Notes under the pieces: model-generated
Databases searched by the model: none
Told to the model about the DNA's origin: nothing
What the model saw: only the letters and a program-made list of their open reading frames with translations
Made by a program: the position numbers and the translations under genes
Source: Shinella pollutisoli
Lineage (GTDB): Bacteria > Pseudomonadota > Alphaproteobacteria > Rhizobiales > Rhizobiaceae
Length of the DNA stretch: 64,000 bases
Direction of reading: 5' to 3'
NCBI RefSeq assembly: GCF_024609765.1
Contig: NZ_JANFDG010000015.1
Span: 1 to 64,000 of the forward strand
Shown here: positions 28,203 to 37,212 of the stretch, one piece after another
Position numbering within the stretch: position 1 is the first letter of the stretch
How the letters are laid out: each line of letters starts with the position of its first letter

Positions 28203-28678
28203 TGGGCGTCGCCGGCTGCGGCAAGTCGGCCGTCGGCGCGGCGCTCGCCGCCCGCCTCGGCGCCAGCTATCTCGACGGCGACGACCTGCATCCGCCGGCA
28301 AACATCGACAAGATGCGCCGGGGCGAGCCGCTGAGCGACGACGACCGCCGGCCCTGGCTCACCCTCGTCGGCGAAAGGCTCGCAAAGCCGCACGGCATCC
28401 TCATCCTCGGCTGCTCGGCCCTCAAGCGCCGCTACCGCGACCACATCCGCAAAACGGCCGGCGCGCCGGTGGTCTTCGTGCACCTGTCCGGCACGAGGGA
28501 CCTGATCGCCGCCCGCATGGCCGCCCGCGCCGGCCACTTCATGCCGCCAAGCCTCATCGACAGCCAGTTCGACGCACTCGAACCCCCCGCAGCAGACGAA
28601 AACGCAATGACCGTCGACATCGATGCACCAGTGGAGGCGGTCGTCGACCGGATCGCGGCGTCGCTGCAGAAGCCGTAG
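28202..28678 (+). CDS. gntK: Gluconokinase (thermoresistant type)
   Basis: This 158-residue P-loop kinase of the GntK/shikimate kinase type has MGVAGCGKSAVG at the very start (Walker A), the DGDDLHPPANIDKM substrate loop, LRAR-type residues downstream (CSALKRRYRDHIR), and GHFMPPSLIDSQF. It phosphorylates gluconate to 6-phosphogluconate. Start codon ATG (28202) or TTG (28199). It is short at the N-terminus compared with family members that have a few residues before the P-loop. It overlaps the previous gene's stop. Confidence 0.88.
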   Translation: MGVAGCGKSAVGAALAARLGASYLDGDDLHPPANIDKMRRGEPLSDDDRRPWLTLVGERLAKPHGILILGCSALKRRYRDHIRKTAGAPVVFVHLSGTRDLIAARMAARAGHFMPPSLIDSQFDALEPPAADENAMTVDIDAPVEAVVDRIAASLQKP

Positions 28679-28749
28679 CTGGAATCGGGCGACCCCGCCA
28701 TTCGTTGCGGCCCGAGGCGCGCGCGCCTCCGCCATCGTCTGCGCGGGAC

Positions 28750-29031
28750 CTACATCTTGCCGATCAGGACGAGCCGGCCGGGCTCGATGACGCGGACGGC
28801 GTGGTCGATGCCGGCCGCGACGACCAGATGGTCGCCCGGCCCGAAGGAGCGCGTCCTGCCGTTCATCACCAGCTCGAAACGGTCGATGAGGACGATGGCG
28901 AATTCCTCCGTCTCGGCGGCGTGGGCCGGGATGTCGGCCTCCACCTCCGCGTCGATGACCAGCATGTCGCCGAGCCTGCCGGTGATGCGGCCGCGGAAGC
29001 CGGGCATCTCGATGATCGCCTCGTCGCTCAT
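28750..29031 (-). CDS. Small cupin-domain protein, 93 aa
   Basis: A single beta-barrel-type cupin with the pattern FAIVLIDRFELVMNGRTRSFGPGDHLVV (quoted in part) and IDHAVRVIEPG. The metal-binding His pattern is reduced. Its start overlaps the methyltransferase stop (ATGA), so it is the last gene of the siderophore-type operon. A ligand-binding or enzymatic role in a metallophore pathway is possible but not shown. Confidence 0.7.
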   Translation of the reverse strand: MSDEAIIEMPGFRGRITGRLGDMLVIDAEVEADIPAHAAETEEFAIVLIDRFELVMNGRTRSFGPGDHLVVAAGIDHAVRVIEPGRLVLIGKM

Positions 29032-29660
29032 GCCGTCTCCTCCTTGCGCGCGATGAACAGGTAGCCGGCGCTGGCGACCTCGCGCGTCTCCACCGGGACG
29101 AGGGCGGCGTCGCGCGCCCAGGCGGCAAGCGTGCCGGGTTCGTCGAAGCGCATGTTGTCCGCCATGCTCGCGGAAATCCGGGCGATCTGCCGGCGGAAGG
29201 CGGGCGGCGCGGTGACGAGGGCGAGCGTGCCGCCGGGCTTCAGCGCGCGCGCCATCTCCTTCAGGCTTTCGGCGGGCTGCGGAAAGAAGAAGAAGGCGTT
29301 GAGACAATAGGCCTTGTCGACCGTGGCGGACGCGACGGGGAGCGCGGCGGCGTCCGCCTGATGCAGCACCAGCCGTCCGTCCGCGAGCGCGGCGGCATTG
29401 AGGCGGCCGGAATTGGCCACCATGTCCGGGCTGTGGTCGACGGCGATCGCGCGACAGCCGCTTCCCAGCAGCCGGCGCAGGAAGACGCCGCCGCCGCAGC
29501 CGACCTCCAGGACGAGATCGCCCGCCTCCGGCGGCAGCCGCGTCAGGGCAAGATCGAAGCCGGCCCTGTGGCCGACGGGGAAGCGATAGAGCAGGTAGCC
29601 GAGAAGGCCGCCCGGCCGCCGCGCGATGCGGTCGACCATGGTGGAGGAAAGGGTGAGCAT
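29028..29660 (-). CDS. Class I SAM-dependent methyltransferase
   Basis: This 210-residue Rossmann-fold methyltransferase shows motif I LEVGCGGGVFLRRLL near residue 50, motif II AIAVDHSPDMV, and LKPGGTLALVT. The product is probably a soluble enzyme methylating a small molecule. It follows the MFS transporter by 12 bases and is coupled to the cupin gene. In a siderophore-uptake operon it might modify a metallophore or its breakdown product, which is inference. Confidence 0.88.
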   Translation of the reverse strand: MLTLSSTMVDRIARRPGGLLGYLLYRFPVGHRAGFDLALTRLPPEAGDLVLEVGCGGGVFLRRLLGSGCRAIAVDHSPDMVANSGRLNAAALADGRLVLHQADAAALPVASATVDKAYCLNAFFFFPQPAESLKEMARALKPGGTLALVTAPPAFRRQIARISASMADNMRFDEPGTLAAWARDAALVPVETREVASAGYLFIARKEETA

Positions 29661-29672
29661 GAGGAGCCTCCG

Positions 29673-30935
29673 CTATCGGGTCACGGGGATGGTGCGCGCC
29701 GTGCGGGAAACGAACAGGAGCGCGAGGACGAGCGCGGCCGCCGCCCCCGCGAAGGTGACGGCGTAGCCGGTCCGCCCGGCCGCCCAGACGACAAGGCCGG
29801 CGATCGCCATCTCGCCGAACACGTTGGCGCTCTGCAGCACGGTGACGTCGGTGCCCGCCTGCTTTCCGGCGCCGCCGAAGGCCATGATGATCGTCGCCGC
29901 GGAAACCGCGATGAAACCGCTCGCGACGGAGAGAATGCCGATCGCCAGCAGGATCCACGACCGGTCGGTCGGCAGGATGCCGCCGGCGACGAGGCCCCAG
30001 ACGACGAAGGAGGCGGCGGCGAGCGCCATGCCCGCCGCCATGGCGCGCCAGCGGTTGCGCGCCGTCAGCGCGCTGCCGGCCGGGCATCCCAGCACGAGCA
30101 TCACGAAGCCGCTGAAGGTGGCGACGAGGCCGGTGTCCCGGTTCGACCAGCCCTGGTCGACGAGGAAGATCTTGCTGACGCCGAGGCCGCCGGCATGGGC
30201 GCCGCCATAGATGAAGGCAAGCACGAGGAGCAGGCGGATGCCGGGACGCCGGAACGTGTCCGCCAGCCGCGCCCTGTGGCCGTCGCGCGGTGCGGCGGGC
30301 GGCGGCGGCTCGCGCCAGGAGAGGGCGATGACGAGGGTCAGGGCCGGGACGAGGGCGAGCAGCAGGAAGACGCCCTGCTGGCCGAGCCTGTCGAAGACCA
30401 TCAGCACGCCGCCGCCGCCAACCATGAAGCCGGCCATCATGCCGCCGACCTGCAAGGCATTGGCATAGGCGAGGCCGCGGCCGGCCAGCCGTTCGGCGGC
30501 AAGGCCGTCCGTCGCCGTGTCCTGCGTGGCGCTTGCGAGCGTGCCGACGGCGAGCGCCGCCACCGCGGCGGGAAGGCCGGCGCCCTCGAGCGGGAGGACG
30601 GCGAGCAGGGCAAGGCAGAGGACGAGGATCGCCTGCATCGGCACGATCCAGCTCCTGCGCCGCCCGAGGCCGGCCTTCCAGCGGTTGTCGACCACGGGCG
30701 CCCAGAGGAACTTCATGATCCAGGGCAGCCCGGCGAGCGGCACCAGCGCGATGACGTCCATGGAGACGCCGTTCTGGCGCATCAGCACGGGCACGGCCTC
30801 CATGGAGAGCCCCATGGGCAGCCCCTGCGTGAAGTAGAGCGCGCCGATCATCAGGAAGAAGTGCCGCCGGCCGGCGTCCGCCGGGGCGGCGGTGTCGGCG
30901 AAGGCAAGCGGCGCGGCGTCGTCGTTCCCGGCCAT
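29673..30935 (-). CDS. MFS transporter, RhtX/FptX siderophore-uptake type
   Basis: This 420-residue inner-membrane protein has about twelve hydrophobic helices. Visible group signatures are YFTQGLPMGLSMEAVP in the first helix region, WKAGLGRRRSW, and QDTATDGLAAERL. It would move an iron-siderophore across the inner membrane after outer-membrane entry. Its start is separated from the TonB receptor stop by a single base (TGACATG). The alternative, an AmpG-type muropeptide permease, is less likely in this context. Confidence 0.8.
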   Translation of the reverse strand: MAGNDDAAPLAFADTAAPADAGRRHFFLMIGALYFTQGLPMGLSMEAVPVLMRQNGVSMDVIALVPLAGLPWIMKFLWAPVVDNRWKAGLGRRRSWIVPMQAILVLCLALLAVLPLEGAGLPAAVAALAVGTLASATQDTATDGLAAERLAGRGLAYANALQVGGMMAGFMVGGGGVLMVFDRLGQQGVFLLLALVPALTLVIALSWREPPPPAAPRDGHRARLADTFRRPGIRLLLVLAFIYGGAHAGGLGVSKIFLVDQGWSNRDTGLVATFSGFVMLVLGCPAGSALTARNRWRAMAAGMALAAASFVVWGLVAGGILPTDRSWILLAIGILSVASGFIAVSAATIIMAFGGAGKQAGTDVTVLQSANVFGEMAIAGLVVWAAGRTGYAVTFAGAAAALVLALLFVSRTARTIPVTR

Positions 30936-30936
30936 G

Positions 30937-33057
30937 TCACCACACCTTCGCGAGCGTGATGCCGATCGTGCGGCCGGGCGCGGCGACGCCCATGTCGGTG
31001 CCGCTATAGCTGAAATAGTTCTTCAGATAGCGCTCGTCGGTCAGGTTCTTCGCCCACAGGCTGGCGCTCCAGCCGTCCTTCTCGAGGCCGACATGCGCGT
31101 CGACGAGGTGGGTCGGCGCCTGCCGGTACGCGTTGTCGGCGGTGAAGGCGTAGGAGCTGCGGAACGTATAGTCGACGCCCGCCTTCAGCACGGCTCCGGC
31201 GTCGAGCTCGCGCGTGAAGCTCAGGCCGGCGGTTATGCTGTGGCGGGGCGCGAAGGGCAGGTCGTTGCCCGTGTAGACCGCTCCCATGACGCTGTCCATG
31301 AAATCGTCGTATCTGGCGCGGGTGTAGCCGTAGCCGGCCCGCAGCCCGATCTCCCCGGTCAGCTGCGCGGTCGCCTCGATCTCCAGGCCGTTGGAGGTCG
31401 CCGCCGCGGCGTTGCGGTAGACGCGCGTGACGGGCGTCGTGTAGATCACCGCCTGCTGGTCCTTCCAGTCGATGTGGAAGAGCGAGGCCGCCAGGGTGAA
31501 CCGGCCGTCGCCGGACGTCGCCTTGGTGCCGAGCTCGTAGGACGTGGTGGTCTCAGGATCGTAGACGTTCGCCGTGCCGTCCGCCTCGATATAGGGGCTG
31601 ATGCCGCCCGACTTGTAGCCGCGGCTGATCTTGGCATAGGCGATGTTGCCGTCGGAGAGGTGGTAGGTGAGGGCCGCTTCCGGCGAGACGTTGGAGAAGG
31701 AGACGTCGCCCTCGGCGCGGCCGGGGGTGCCGAACATGAAGCTGCCGCTCGGCGAGGAGATCTCGCTCGTCGTCGACTTGCGGTCGTAGGTATAGCGCCC
31801 GCCGGCCGAGAGCTCCCATTCCGGCGTCAGGAAATAGCCGGCCTCTCCGAAGACCGACACCGTATCGGCCGACTGCTCGAAGACGTCCCGGCTCCAGATG
31901 TCCCGCGGAAAGGCCGCAAGGTCGAAATACTGCGTGCCCTCGAAGCGCTCGTGCATGTAGAAGAGCCCGCCGCTCCAGCGGAGGACGTCGTCGTCCAGTG
32001 AGGAGAGGCGGAATTCCTGGCTGAACTGGCGCTGCGTCTCCTCCTGGGCCTGGCCGATGGAGGGCGTGGCGCTGAAGTCGCCGTCGAGATAGCTGCGCAT
32101 CTCGTGGCCGCGGACGGCGGTCACGGAGGTCAGCCGCACCGTTTCGAAGTCGTGGTCGACGCGGACGGAAAGGCCGCCGCTGTCGACGCTGTTCTCCGGC
32201 TTGAAGTCGTGGGTCGCCTCGTGGTCGAAGGCGAGCGGCAACGGCGCATACCAGAGCCCGCCGTCGCCGCGGTCGCGCGTGTAGTCACCGATGATCTTGA
32301 TCCGGGTGCCGTCGCCGACCTCGCCGGTGGCGACGATGCGGCCCGACAGCAGATCGGTGTCGCTGACGTTCCCGCCGGTGGCGAGGTTCTCGATATAGCC
32401 GCGATTGCCGCTCCAGGCGCCGGTGGCGCGCACCGCCCAGTCCGTGCCCTCGATCGGCGTCTCGAAGGCCGCCTTGAAGCGCGTGTTGAGATCCGTGCCG
32501 ACGGTGGCGGAGAATTCGCCGCCGGGCGTGTCGCCGGGCTCGCGCGAGATCAGGTTGACCGCCCCGCCGATCGTGTTCTTGCCGTAGAGCGTCGCCTGCG
32601 AGCCGCGCACCACCTCGACGCGCTCCAGGTCCTCGAGGATGAAGGGATAGCCCATGGGACGGGCGAGGTAGACCTCGTCGAGGAACATGCCGACGGCCGG
32701 CTGCCTGTCGACGCCGCCGGAAATGCCGAGCGAGGTGACGCCGCGGATGCTGACGGGGCCGCCCTGTCCGTTGAAGAGCACGTTCGGGGTCCTGAAGGCG
32801 GCGTCCTCCATCGTGTCCGTCCGGCCCTTGCCGAGCTCTTCGGCGGCAATGGCCGTGACCGCGACGGGCGCCTCCTGGATCTTCTCCTCGCGCCGGCGGG
32901 CGGTGACGACGATCTGCTCGAGAACGGTCGCCTCCGCGGTCGCCTCCGCGGAGGCCTGCGGCTCCTGCGCCGAAAGCGCGCCGGCATCGGCGAGAACGAG
33001 GCCCGTGGCCGCAAGGACGGTTGCCGCGCGCAGGGCGGCGTGGTGTTTCCTATTCAT
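30937..33057 (-). CDS. TonB-dependent siderophore receptor
   Basis: This 706-residue outer-membrane receptor has a signal peptide (HHAALRAATVLAATGLVLA), a TonB-box-like VLEQIVVTARRREE, and a plug domain with LYGKNTIGGAVNLISREP. The barrel ends in the aromatic C-terminal residue W (ITLAKVW). The start at 33057 is chosen for the GAGGG site, and 33072 is an alternative. It heads the operon with an RhtX-like transporter. A direct repeat at 33122-33151 is the likely site of the AraC regulator upstream. Confidence 0.93.
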   Translation of the reverse strand: MNRKHHAALRAATVLAATGLVLADAGALSAQEPQASAEATAEATVLEQIVVTARRREEKIQEAPVAVTAIAAEELGKGRTDTMEDAAFRTPNVLFNGQGGPVSIRGVTSLGISGGVDRQPAVGMFLDEVYLARPMGYPFILEDLERVEVVRGSQATLYGKNTIGGAVNLISREPGDTPGGEFSATVGTDLNTRFKAAFETPIEGTDWAVRATGAWSGNRGYIENLATGGNVSDTDLLSGRIVATGEVGDGTRIKIIGDYTRDRGDGGLWYAPLPLAFDHEATHDFKPENSVDSGGLSVRVDHDFETVRLTSVTAVRGHEMRSYLDGDFSATPSIGQAQEETQRQFSQEFRLSSLDDDVLRWSGGLFYMHERFEGTQYFDLAAFPRDIWSRDVFEQSADTVSVFGEAGYFLTPEWELSAGGRYTYDRKSTTSEISSPSGSFMFGTPGRAEGDVSFSNVSPEAALTYHLSDGNIAYAKISRGYKSGGISPYIEADGTANVYDPETTTSYELGTKATSGDGRFTLAASLFHIDWKDQQAVIYTTPVTRVYRNAAAATSNGLEIEATAQLTGEIGLRAGYGYTRARYDDFMDSVMGAVYTGNDLPFAPRHSITAGLSFTRELDAGAVLKAGVDYTFRSSYAFTADNAYRQAPTHLVDAHVGLEKDGWSASLWAKNLTDERYLKNYFSYSGTDMGVAAPGRTIGITLAKVW

Positions 33058-33121
33058 GATGAATTCCCTCATGTTTACGAGGGTCTTCGCATGGGGCCTG
33101 CCGCAGGGACAATCGCATGAC

Positions 33122-33151
33122 CGTTCGGGATCGCGGCAAAGACGTTCGGGA
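33122..33151. promoter_or_regulatory. Two 9-bp direct repeats spaced 21 bp, likely AraC-type site
   Basis: CGTTCGGGA occurs at 33122-33130 and again at 33143-33151, exactly 21 bp apart (two helical turns). It lies about 65-95 bases before the receptor start, between it and the AraC-type regulator gene. AraC-family proteins commonly bind such phased direct repeats. Confidence 0.5.
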
Positions 33152-33166
33152 AACGGACTATCGGGG

Positions 33167-34057
33167 TCAGCGCGCCCGGCCGGCGATGGTGGTGGGCGCG
33201 ACGCCGAAGCGGCGGCGGAACTCCGTGGCGAAATGCTGCGGCTGGTAGCCGACCTGCCGGGCGACGCGGGCGATCGACGTCTCGCCGCCCTCCAGCAGCA
33301 GCCGGGCGGCATCGAGCCGGCTCGCCTTGACGAAGCCGTAGACGCTGGTGCCGAACAGCGCCTGGAAGCCGCTGCCGAGCTTCTTGGCATTCGTGCCGAC
33401 CCGGCGGGCGAGCTCCGGCACGCTGGGCGGGGCGGCGAGCTCGGTGAGCAGGATGCTGCGCGCCTCGTGCAGCCGGGCGATGTCGCGCGCCGGCCATCCC
33501 GCCGTTACGCCGGCGTGTGCGGGCGCGACGGCGTCGTCCAGGACATGGGCGACCATCTCCATCGCCTTGCCGGTCATGTAGAGGCGGCGGGCCGTGCCCT
33601 GCAGCGGGCAGCCGAGCATCTGCCAGGCGATGGTGCGCGCCGCCTCCGGCAGGGCGATGCGCGGGTCCGGCGTCTTGCGCGCGATCATCGCCAGCGTGTC
33701 GCCGCCGACCAGCGGCTCGGCCATGTCCGCCTCGATCTGCACGAAGACGGCCGCGATGCCGCCGTCGCGCAGGACGACATGGCGCGTGGCGACGCAGTCG
33801 CCGGCGGAGAAGATCGTGCCGCCGCCGCTTTCCCACCGGTGTTCGCCGAGACCGTCCTGCTGCACCGACAGGCTGCCCTCGAGCAGGGTGCCGAGCCAGT
33901 GGCCGGGCGGCGTGACGCTCTCCCACACCGTCTCCCGCCGCACGGCGGCGGTTTCGAGGAAGATGTTGAGGCCACAGGCGCGGATGATCTCCACGGCGTT
34001 CTCCAAGGGAGAGGATGCGTCGCGGCCGGCACGATGCCATGCGCCGCGAACGCGCAT
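33167..34057 (-). CDS. AraC family transcriptional regulator (siderophore-type)
   Basis: A protein of about 296 residues with an N-terminal sensory domain and a C-terminal double helix-turn-helix (from about residue 200; ELARRVGTNAKKLGSGFQALFG, then IARVARQVGYQPQHFATEFRRRFG, each quoted in part). It resembles PchR/YbtA/RhrA activators that sense siderophores. The start could be ATG 34057 or TTG 34099. The latter lies in an AT-rich stretch that looks more like a promoter. It precedes the receptor gene on the same strand. Confidence 0.87.
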   Translation of the reverse strand: MRVRGAWHRAGRDASSPLENAVEIIRACGLNIFLETAAVRRETVWESVTPPGHWLGTLLEGSLSVQQDGLGEHRWESGGGTIFSAGDCVATRHVVLRDGGIAAVFVQIEADMAEPLVGGDTLAMIARKTPDPRIALPEAARTIAWQMLGCPLQGTARRLYMTGKAMEMVAHVLDDAVAPAHAGVTAGWPARDIARLHEARSILLTELAAPPSVPELARRVGTNAKKLGSGFQALFGTSVYGFVKASRLDAARLLLEGGETSIARVARQVGYQPQHFATEFRRRFGVAPTTIAGRAR

Positions 34058-34268
34058 TTCGACCGGGGAACGATCACAATATATGAGTATGATAGTCAAG
34101 TTATTTGTGCGATCCGTTGATCGCGGCGGCTCCAGGGGGCAACCGGCCTACCGAGGCGGTCGGGGCGGCGGACGGCATCATGACCGAAATGGCCGCCTCT
34201 CCCGTTCATGCCGCGATCGACCAATCCACGGCGGACTGGTCGATTGCAAGGGTCCGGTTCGCGCTCGG

Positions 34269-35162
34269 CTAGGCGCGCGCGCCGAACTGTTGCACGACCC
34301 AGTCGATGAACAGCCGCACCCGCGGCGAAAGCTGGCGGCTGGTGGGGTAAAGGAGCGAGACCGGCGTCGGCGTCGGCGGAAAGTCCGGCAGCACCTCGAC
34401 CAGCTCGCCCGCCTGTAGCGCGGCCTCGACGTGATAGCGCGGCACCTGGATCAGCCCCAGCCCCAGCCTCGCCGCGGCGACATAGCTTTCGGCGGCGTTT
34501 ACCGACACCGTCGCCGGGAGCGTCACGTTGCGGACCTTGCCCCCGACGGTGAATTCCAGCGGCAGCAGCCCGCCGGTCGCGGTGGAGTGGAAGCCGACCA
34601 TGCGATGGCGGCCGGCTAGAGCATCGGGACTGTCCGGCATCCCGAACCGCGCGATATAGGCGGGCGAGGCGAGGGTGACCTCCTCCAGCATGGCGACGCG
34701 GCGTGCGATCATGTCGCTGTCCTGCGGCACGCCGACGCGAAGCACGCAGTCGATGCCCTCCCGCACGAGGTCCGCCAGCCGGTCGCCCTCGCTCATGTAG
34801 AGCTCTATGTCGGGATAGGCTTCCAGGAACCGCGGCAGCGCTGGCAACAGGAAATGCCGAGCCAGCGTGCCGTGCACGTCGACGCGCAAGAGGCCCTTCG
34901 GCTTCGCGCCGGCGAAGGCGCCGTCCGCGTCCTCAACATCGGCGAGGATGGAGAGGCATCGCCGGTAATAGGCTTCCCCGTCGAGCGTCGGCCGCACCGT
35001 GCGCGTCGTGCGCTGGAGCAGGCGGGCTCCCAGGCGATCCTCGAGCTGCCGGATGACCTGCGTGGCCGTCGACCGCGGGACGCCGAGATCCTGCGCGGCC
35101 TGCGTGAAGCTGCGGCGCTCCACGACGCGCGTGAACAGTCGCATCGCATCCAGTCGGTCCAT
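34269..35162 (-). CDS. LysR family transcriptional regulator
   Basis: This 297-residue protein has the LysR plan: a winged helix at residues 1-60 (MRLFTRVVERRSFTQAAQDLGVPRSTATQVI in part) and a periplasmic-binding-like effector domain. It belongs to the CrgA/YafC-like subgroup by its MDRLDAMRLF start. It is divergent from the SDR gene at 35304 with a 141-bp shared promoter region, the usual layout for a LysR regulator controlling its neighbour. Confidence 0.92.
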   Translation of the reverse strand: MDRLDAMRLFTRVVERRSFTQAAQDLGVPRSTATQVIRQLEDRLGARLLQRTTRTVRPTLDGEAYYRRCLSILADVEDADGAFAGAKPKGLLRVDVHGTLARHFLLPALPRFLEAYPDIELYMSEGDRLADLVREGIDCVLRVGVPQDSDMIARRVAMLEEVTLASPAYIARFGMPDSPDALAGRHRMVGFHSTATGGLLPLEFTVGGKVRNVTLPATVSVNAAESYVAAARLGLGLIQVPRYHVEAALQAGELVEVLPDFPPTPTPVSLLYPTSRQLSPRVRLFIDWVVQQFGARA

Positions 35163-35303
35163 GGCGACTTCCGTCTCACAGATTGCCTTTGTTCGTCATG
35201 ATGGAACAGTGATGGCGGATAGTGGCCGATTATCCGGGAGAGCGAAAGGGGCATCTTCTCCTCGTCAAGCGCGCCCAGGTGCGCATCCACAAGGAGAAGA
35301 ACC

Positions 35304-36041
35304 ATGATCGACAGCAACAAGGTCGCCCTCGTCACCGGCGCGTCGCGCGGCATCGGCGCGGCCATCGCCCGCCGTCTCGCTTCCGACGGTTTCGCCGTCG
35401 TCATCAACTACGCCGGCTCGGTCGGCCCCGCCGAGGAACTGGCCGCCGAGATCGAGAAGGCCGGCGGCAAGGCCCTTACCGTTCAGGCCGACGTCAGCGA
35501 CGCAGCCGCGGTCGCCCGCATGTTCGACAGCGCCGAGGCGGCCTTCGGAGGCATCGACGTGCTCGTCAACAATGCCGGCATCATGAAGCTGGCGACGCTC
35601 GCCGACGGCGACGACGCGCTCATCGACAGCCAGATCGCCATCAACCTCAAGGGCACGATCAACGCGCTGCGCGAGGCGGCCAGGCGGCTGCGCGACGGCG
35701 GTCGCATCGTCAACTTCTCGACCAGCGTGGTCGGCCTCAAGCTGGAGACCTACGGCGTCTATGCCGCGACCAAGGCGGCGGTCGAGGCGCTGACCGGCAT
35801 CCTCGCCAAGGAGCTGCGCGGCCGCGGCATCACCGTCAATGCGGTGGCCCCCGGACCCACTGCGACCGCGCTCTTCCTCGACGGCAAGTCGCCCGAGCTG
35901 ATCGAGCGGATGGCGAAGATGAACCCGCTCGAACGGCTCGGCACGCCGGAGGACATCGCGGCCGCGGTTGCCTTCCTCGTCGGCCCGGACGGCGGCTGGG
36001 TCAACGGGCAGGTATTGCGCGCCAATGGCGGCATGATCTGA
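35304..36041 (+). CDS. SDR family oxidoreductase (FabG/glucose dehydrogenase-like)
   Basis: This 245-residue SDR has TGASRGIGAAIA, DVLVNNAGIM, the catalytic Ser in FSTSVVG, YAATK with Tyr and Lys in place, and APGPTATALF. All catalytic residues are present, in contrast to the SDR at 10326. It is probably regulated by the divergent LysR gene. A truncated SDR follows 30 bases later. The substrate is unknown. Confidence 0.9.
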   Translation: MIDSNKVALVTGASRGIGAAIARRLASDGFAVVINYAGSVGPAEELAAEIEKAGGKALTVQADVSDAAAVARMFDSAEAAFGGIDVLVNNAGIMKLATLADGDDALIDSQIAINLKGTINALREAARRLRDGGRIVNFSTSVVGLKLETYGVYAATKAAVEALTGILAKELRGRGITVNAVAPGPTATALFLDGKSPELIERMAKMNPLERLGTPEDIAAAVAFLVGPDGGWVNGQVLRANGGMI

Positions 36042-36071
36042 GCCGGCTGCCCCGGCAAATCACAGGAAAGG

Positions 36072-36225
36072 ATGATTCCAATGCCCGGAGTCGTTCTCGT
36101 CACCGGCTCGTCAAGTGGCTTCGGTCGCCTGACCGCCGAGGCTATTGCCCGCACCGGTCACAGCGTTTGCGTTATCGATGCGCGATACCGCCGACCGCAG
36201 TGCGAGGAATGCGGCCGGGGCTTAC
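36072..36225 (+). pseudogene. Truncated, frameshifted SDR gene
   Basis: The ATG at 36072 or 36081 opens an SDR-like start with GVVLVTGSSSGFGRLTAEAIA in the first frame, which stays recognisable to about 36165. The next frame then continues with the SDR-like SMRDTADRSARNAA. The similarity ends near 36225 and nothing like the catalytic half follows. A small frameshift plus a 3' truncation of a second SDR in the upstream gene's operon explains this. Confidence 0.6.
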
Positions 36226-36356
36226 TCGTTGGTAGAGCGCTTTCCTTGGACACAGGCAGGTCGTTGCCCGATGAAGGACGAGGATGCGGGGCTCGCCGAA
36301 TCGCTCCTGCGCCCGCCGCGCCAACGGGCGCTTACTCTCAAACCCCGCCGCGATGA

Positions 36357-36378
36357 CGCCCCGCCGGAAGACGGGGCG
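36357..36378 (-). terminator. Stem-loop after metQ
   Basis: A 9-bp stem with one G-U pair (36357-36365 with 36370-36378) closes a four-base loop. It lies just past the metQ stop on the minus strand. There is no clear T-run. Confidence 0.4.
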
Positions 36379-36392
36379 CCGTATCGTTGCGA

Positions 36393-37169
36393 TTACCAGG
36401 ACGGGATCAGCGCGCCCTTGAACTCGTCGTTGATGAAGGCCTTGATGCTGTCGTCATGATAGGCTTCGACGAGCGTCTTGACCCAAGGCGCATCCTTGTC
36501 GGCGCTGCGCACGACGATCACGTTGGCGTAGGGCGATTCGCTGCCCTCGATGGCGATGGCGTCGGTCTTCGGGTGCAGGCCGGCTTCCAGCGCATAGTTG
36601 GTGTTGATCACGGCGGCGTCCACGTCGTCGAGCGAGCGGGGAAGCTGGGCGGCGTCCAGCTCGGCGATCTTGATGTTCTTCGGGTTCTCGGTGATGTCGG
36701 CCGGGCCCGCCTTCAGGCCGGCATCGGGATCGACCTTGATCAGGCCTTCCTTGGCGAGGACGAGAAGCGCGCGGCCGCCGTTGGTCGGGTCGTTCGGGAC
36801 GGCGACGGTCGCGCCGTCGGCGAGCTCGCCGAGGCTTTTCACCTTCTTCGAATAGACGCCCATCGGCGTGGTGATCGTCTTGCCGACGCTGACGAGGTCG
36901 AAGCCGCGGTCGGCGATCTGGTTGTCGAGATAGGGCTGGTGCTGGAAGGAGTTGGCGTTGAGGTCGCCGTCCGCCAGCGCCTGGTTCGGCACCACGTAGT
37001 CGGAGAATTCGAGGATCTCGATGTTGAGACCCTTGGCGGCGGCCACGTCCCTGACCTTCTCCATGATCTGCGCGTGCTCGCCGGGCGTCACGCCGATCTT
37101 GATGTCTTCGGCGAGCGCCGGGACGCTGACGAGGGCGGCGAGCGCCGCCGTGGCGAGGAACTTCATCAT
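36393..37169 (-). CDS. metQ: D-methionine/NlpA-type ABC transporter substrate-binding protein
   Basis: About 258 residues, with a signal peptide (LATAALAALVSVPALA) cut by signal peptidase I. No lipobox cysteine is present, unlike classical E. coli MetQ lipoprotein. Typical NlpA motifs are IKIGVTPGEHAQIME, VVPNQALADGDLNANSFQHQPYL (in part) and PNDPTNGGRAL. Three ATGs lie in tandem, and 37169 is preferred for its spacing to AAGGAG. It binds methionine or a similar amino acid for the permease and ATPase that follow upstream on the minus strand. Confidence 0.93.
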   Translation of the reverse strand: MMKFLATAALAALVSVPALAEDIKIGVTPGEHAQIMEKVRDVAAAKGLNIEILEFSDYVVPNQALADGDLNANSFQHQPYLDNQIADRGFDLVSVGKTITTPMGVYSKKVKSLGELADGATVAVPNDPTNGGRALLVLAKEGLIKVDPDAGLKAGPADITENPKNIKIAELDAAQLPRSLDDVDAAVINTNYALEAGLHPKTDAIAIEGSESPYANVIVVRSADKDAPWVKTLVEAYHDDSIKAFINDEFKGALIPSW

Positions 37170-37212
37170 CATGTATCTCCTTGATATTGACATGGTCTTG
37201 GGAGGGGTTGGA

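Noticed and set aside
34100-34268. Small ORFs between the AraC and LysR genes
   Set aside because: None has a ribosome-binding site or recognisable motif, and the stretch is most likely promoter and spacer.
36393-37169. MetQ as a lipoprotein
   Set aside because: The signal peptide ends in ALA with no lipobox cysteine, so a free periplasmic protein is more likely.
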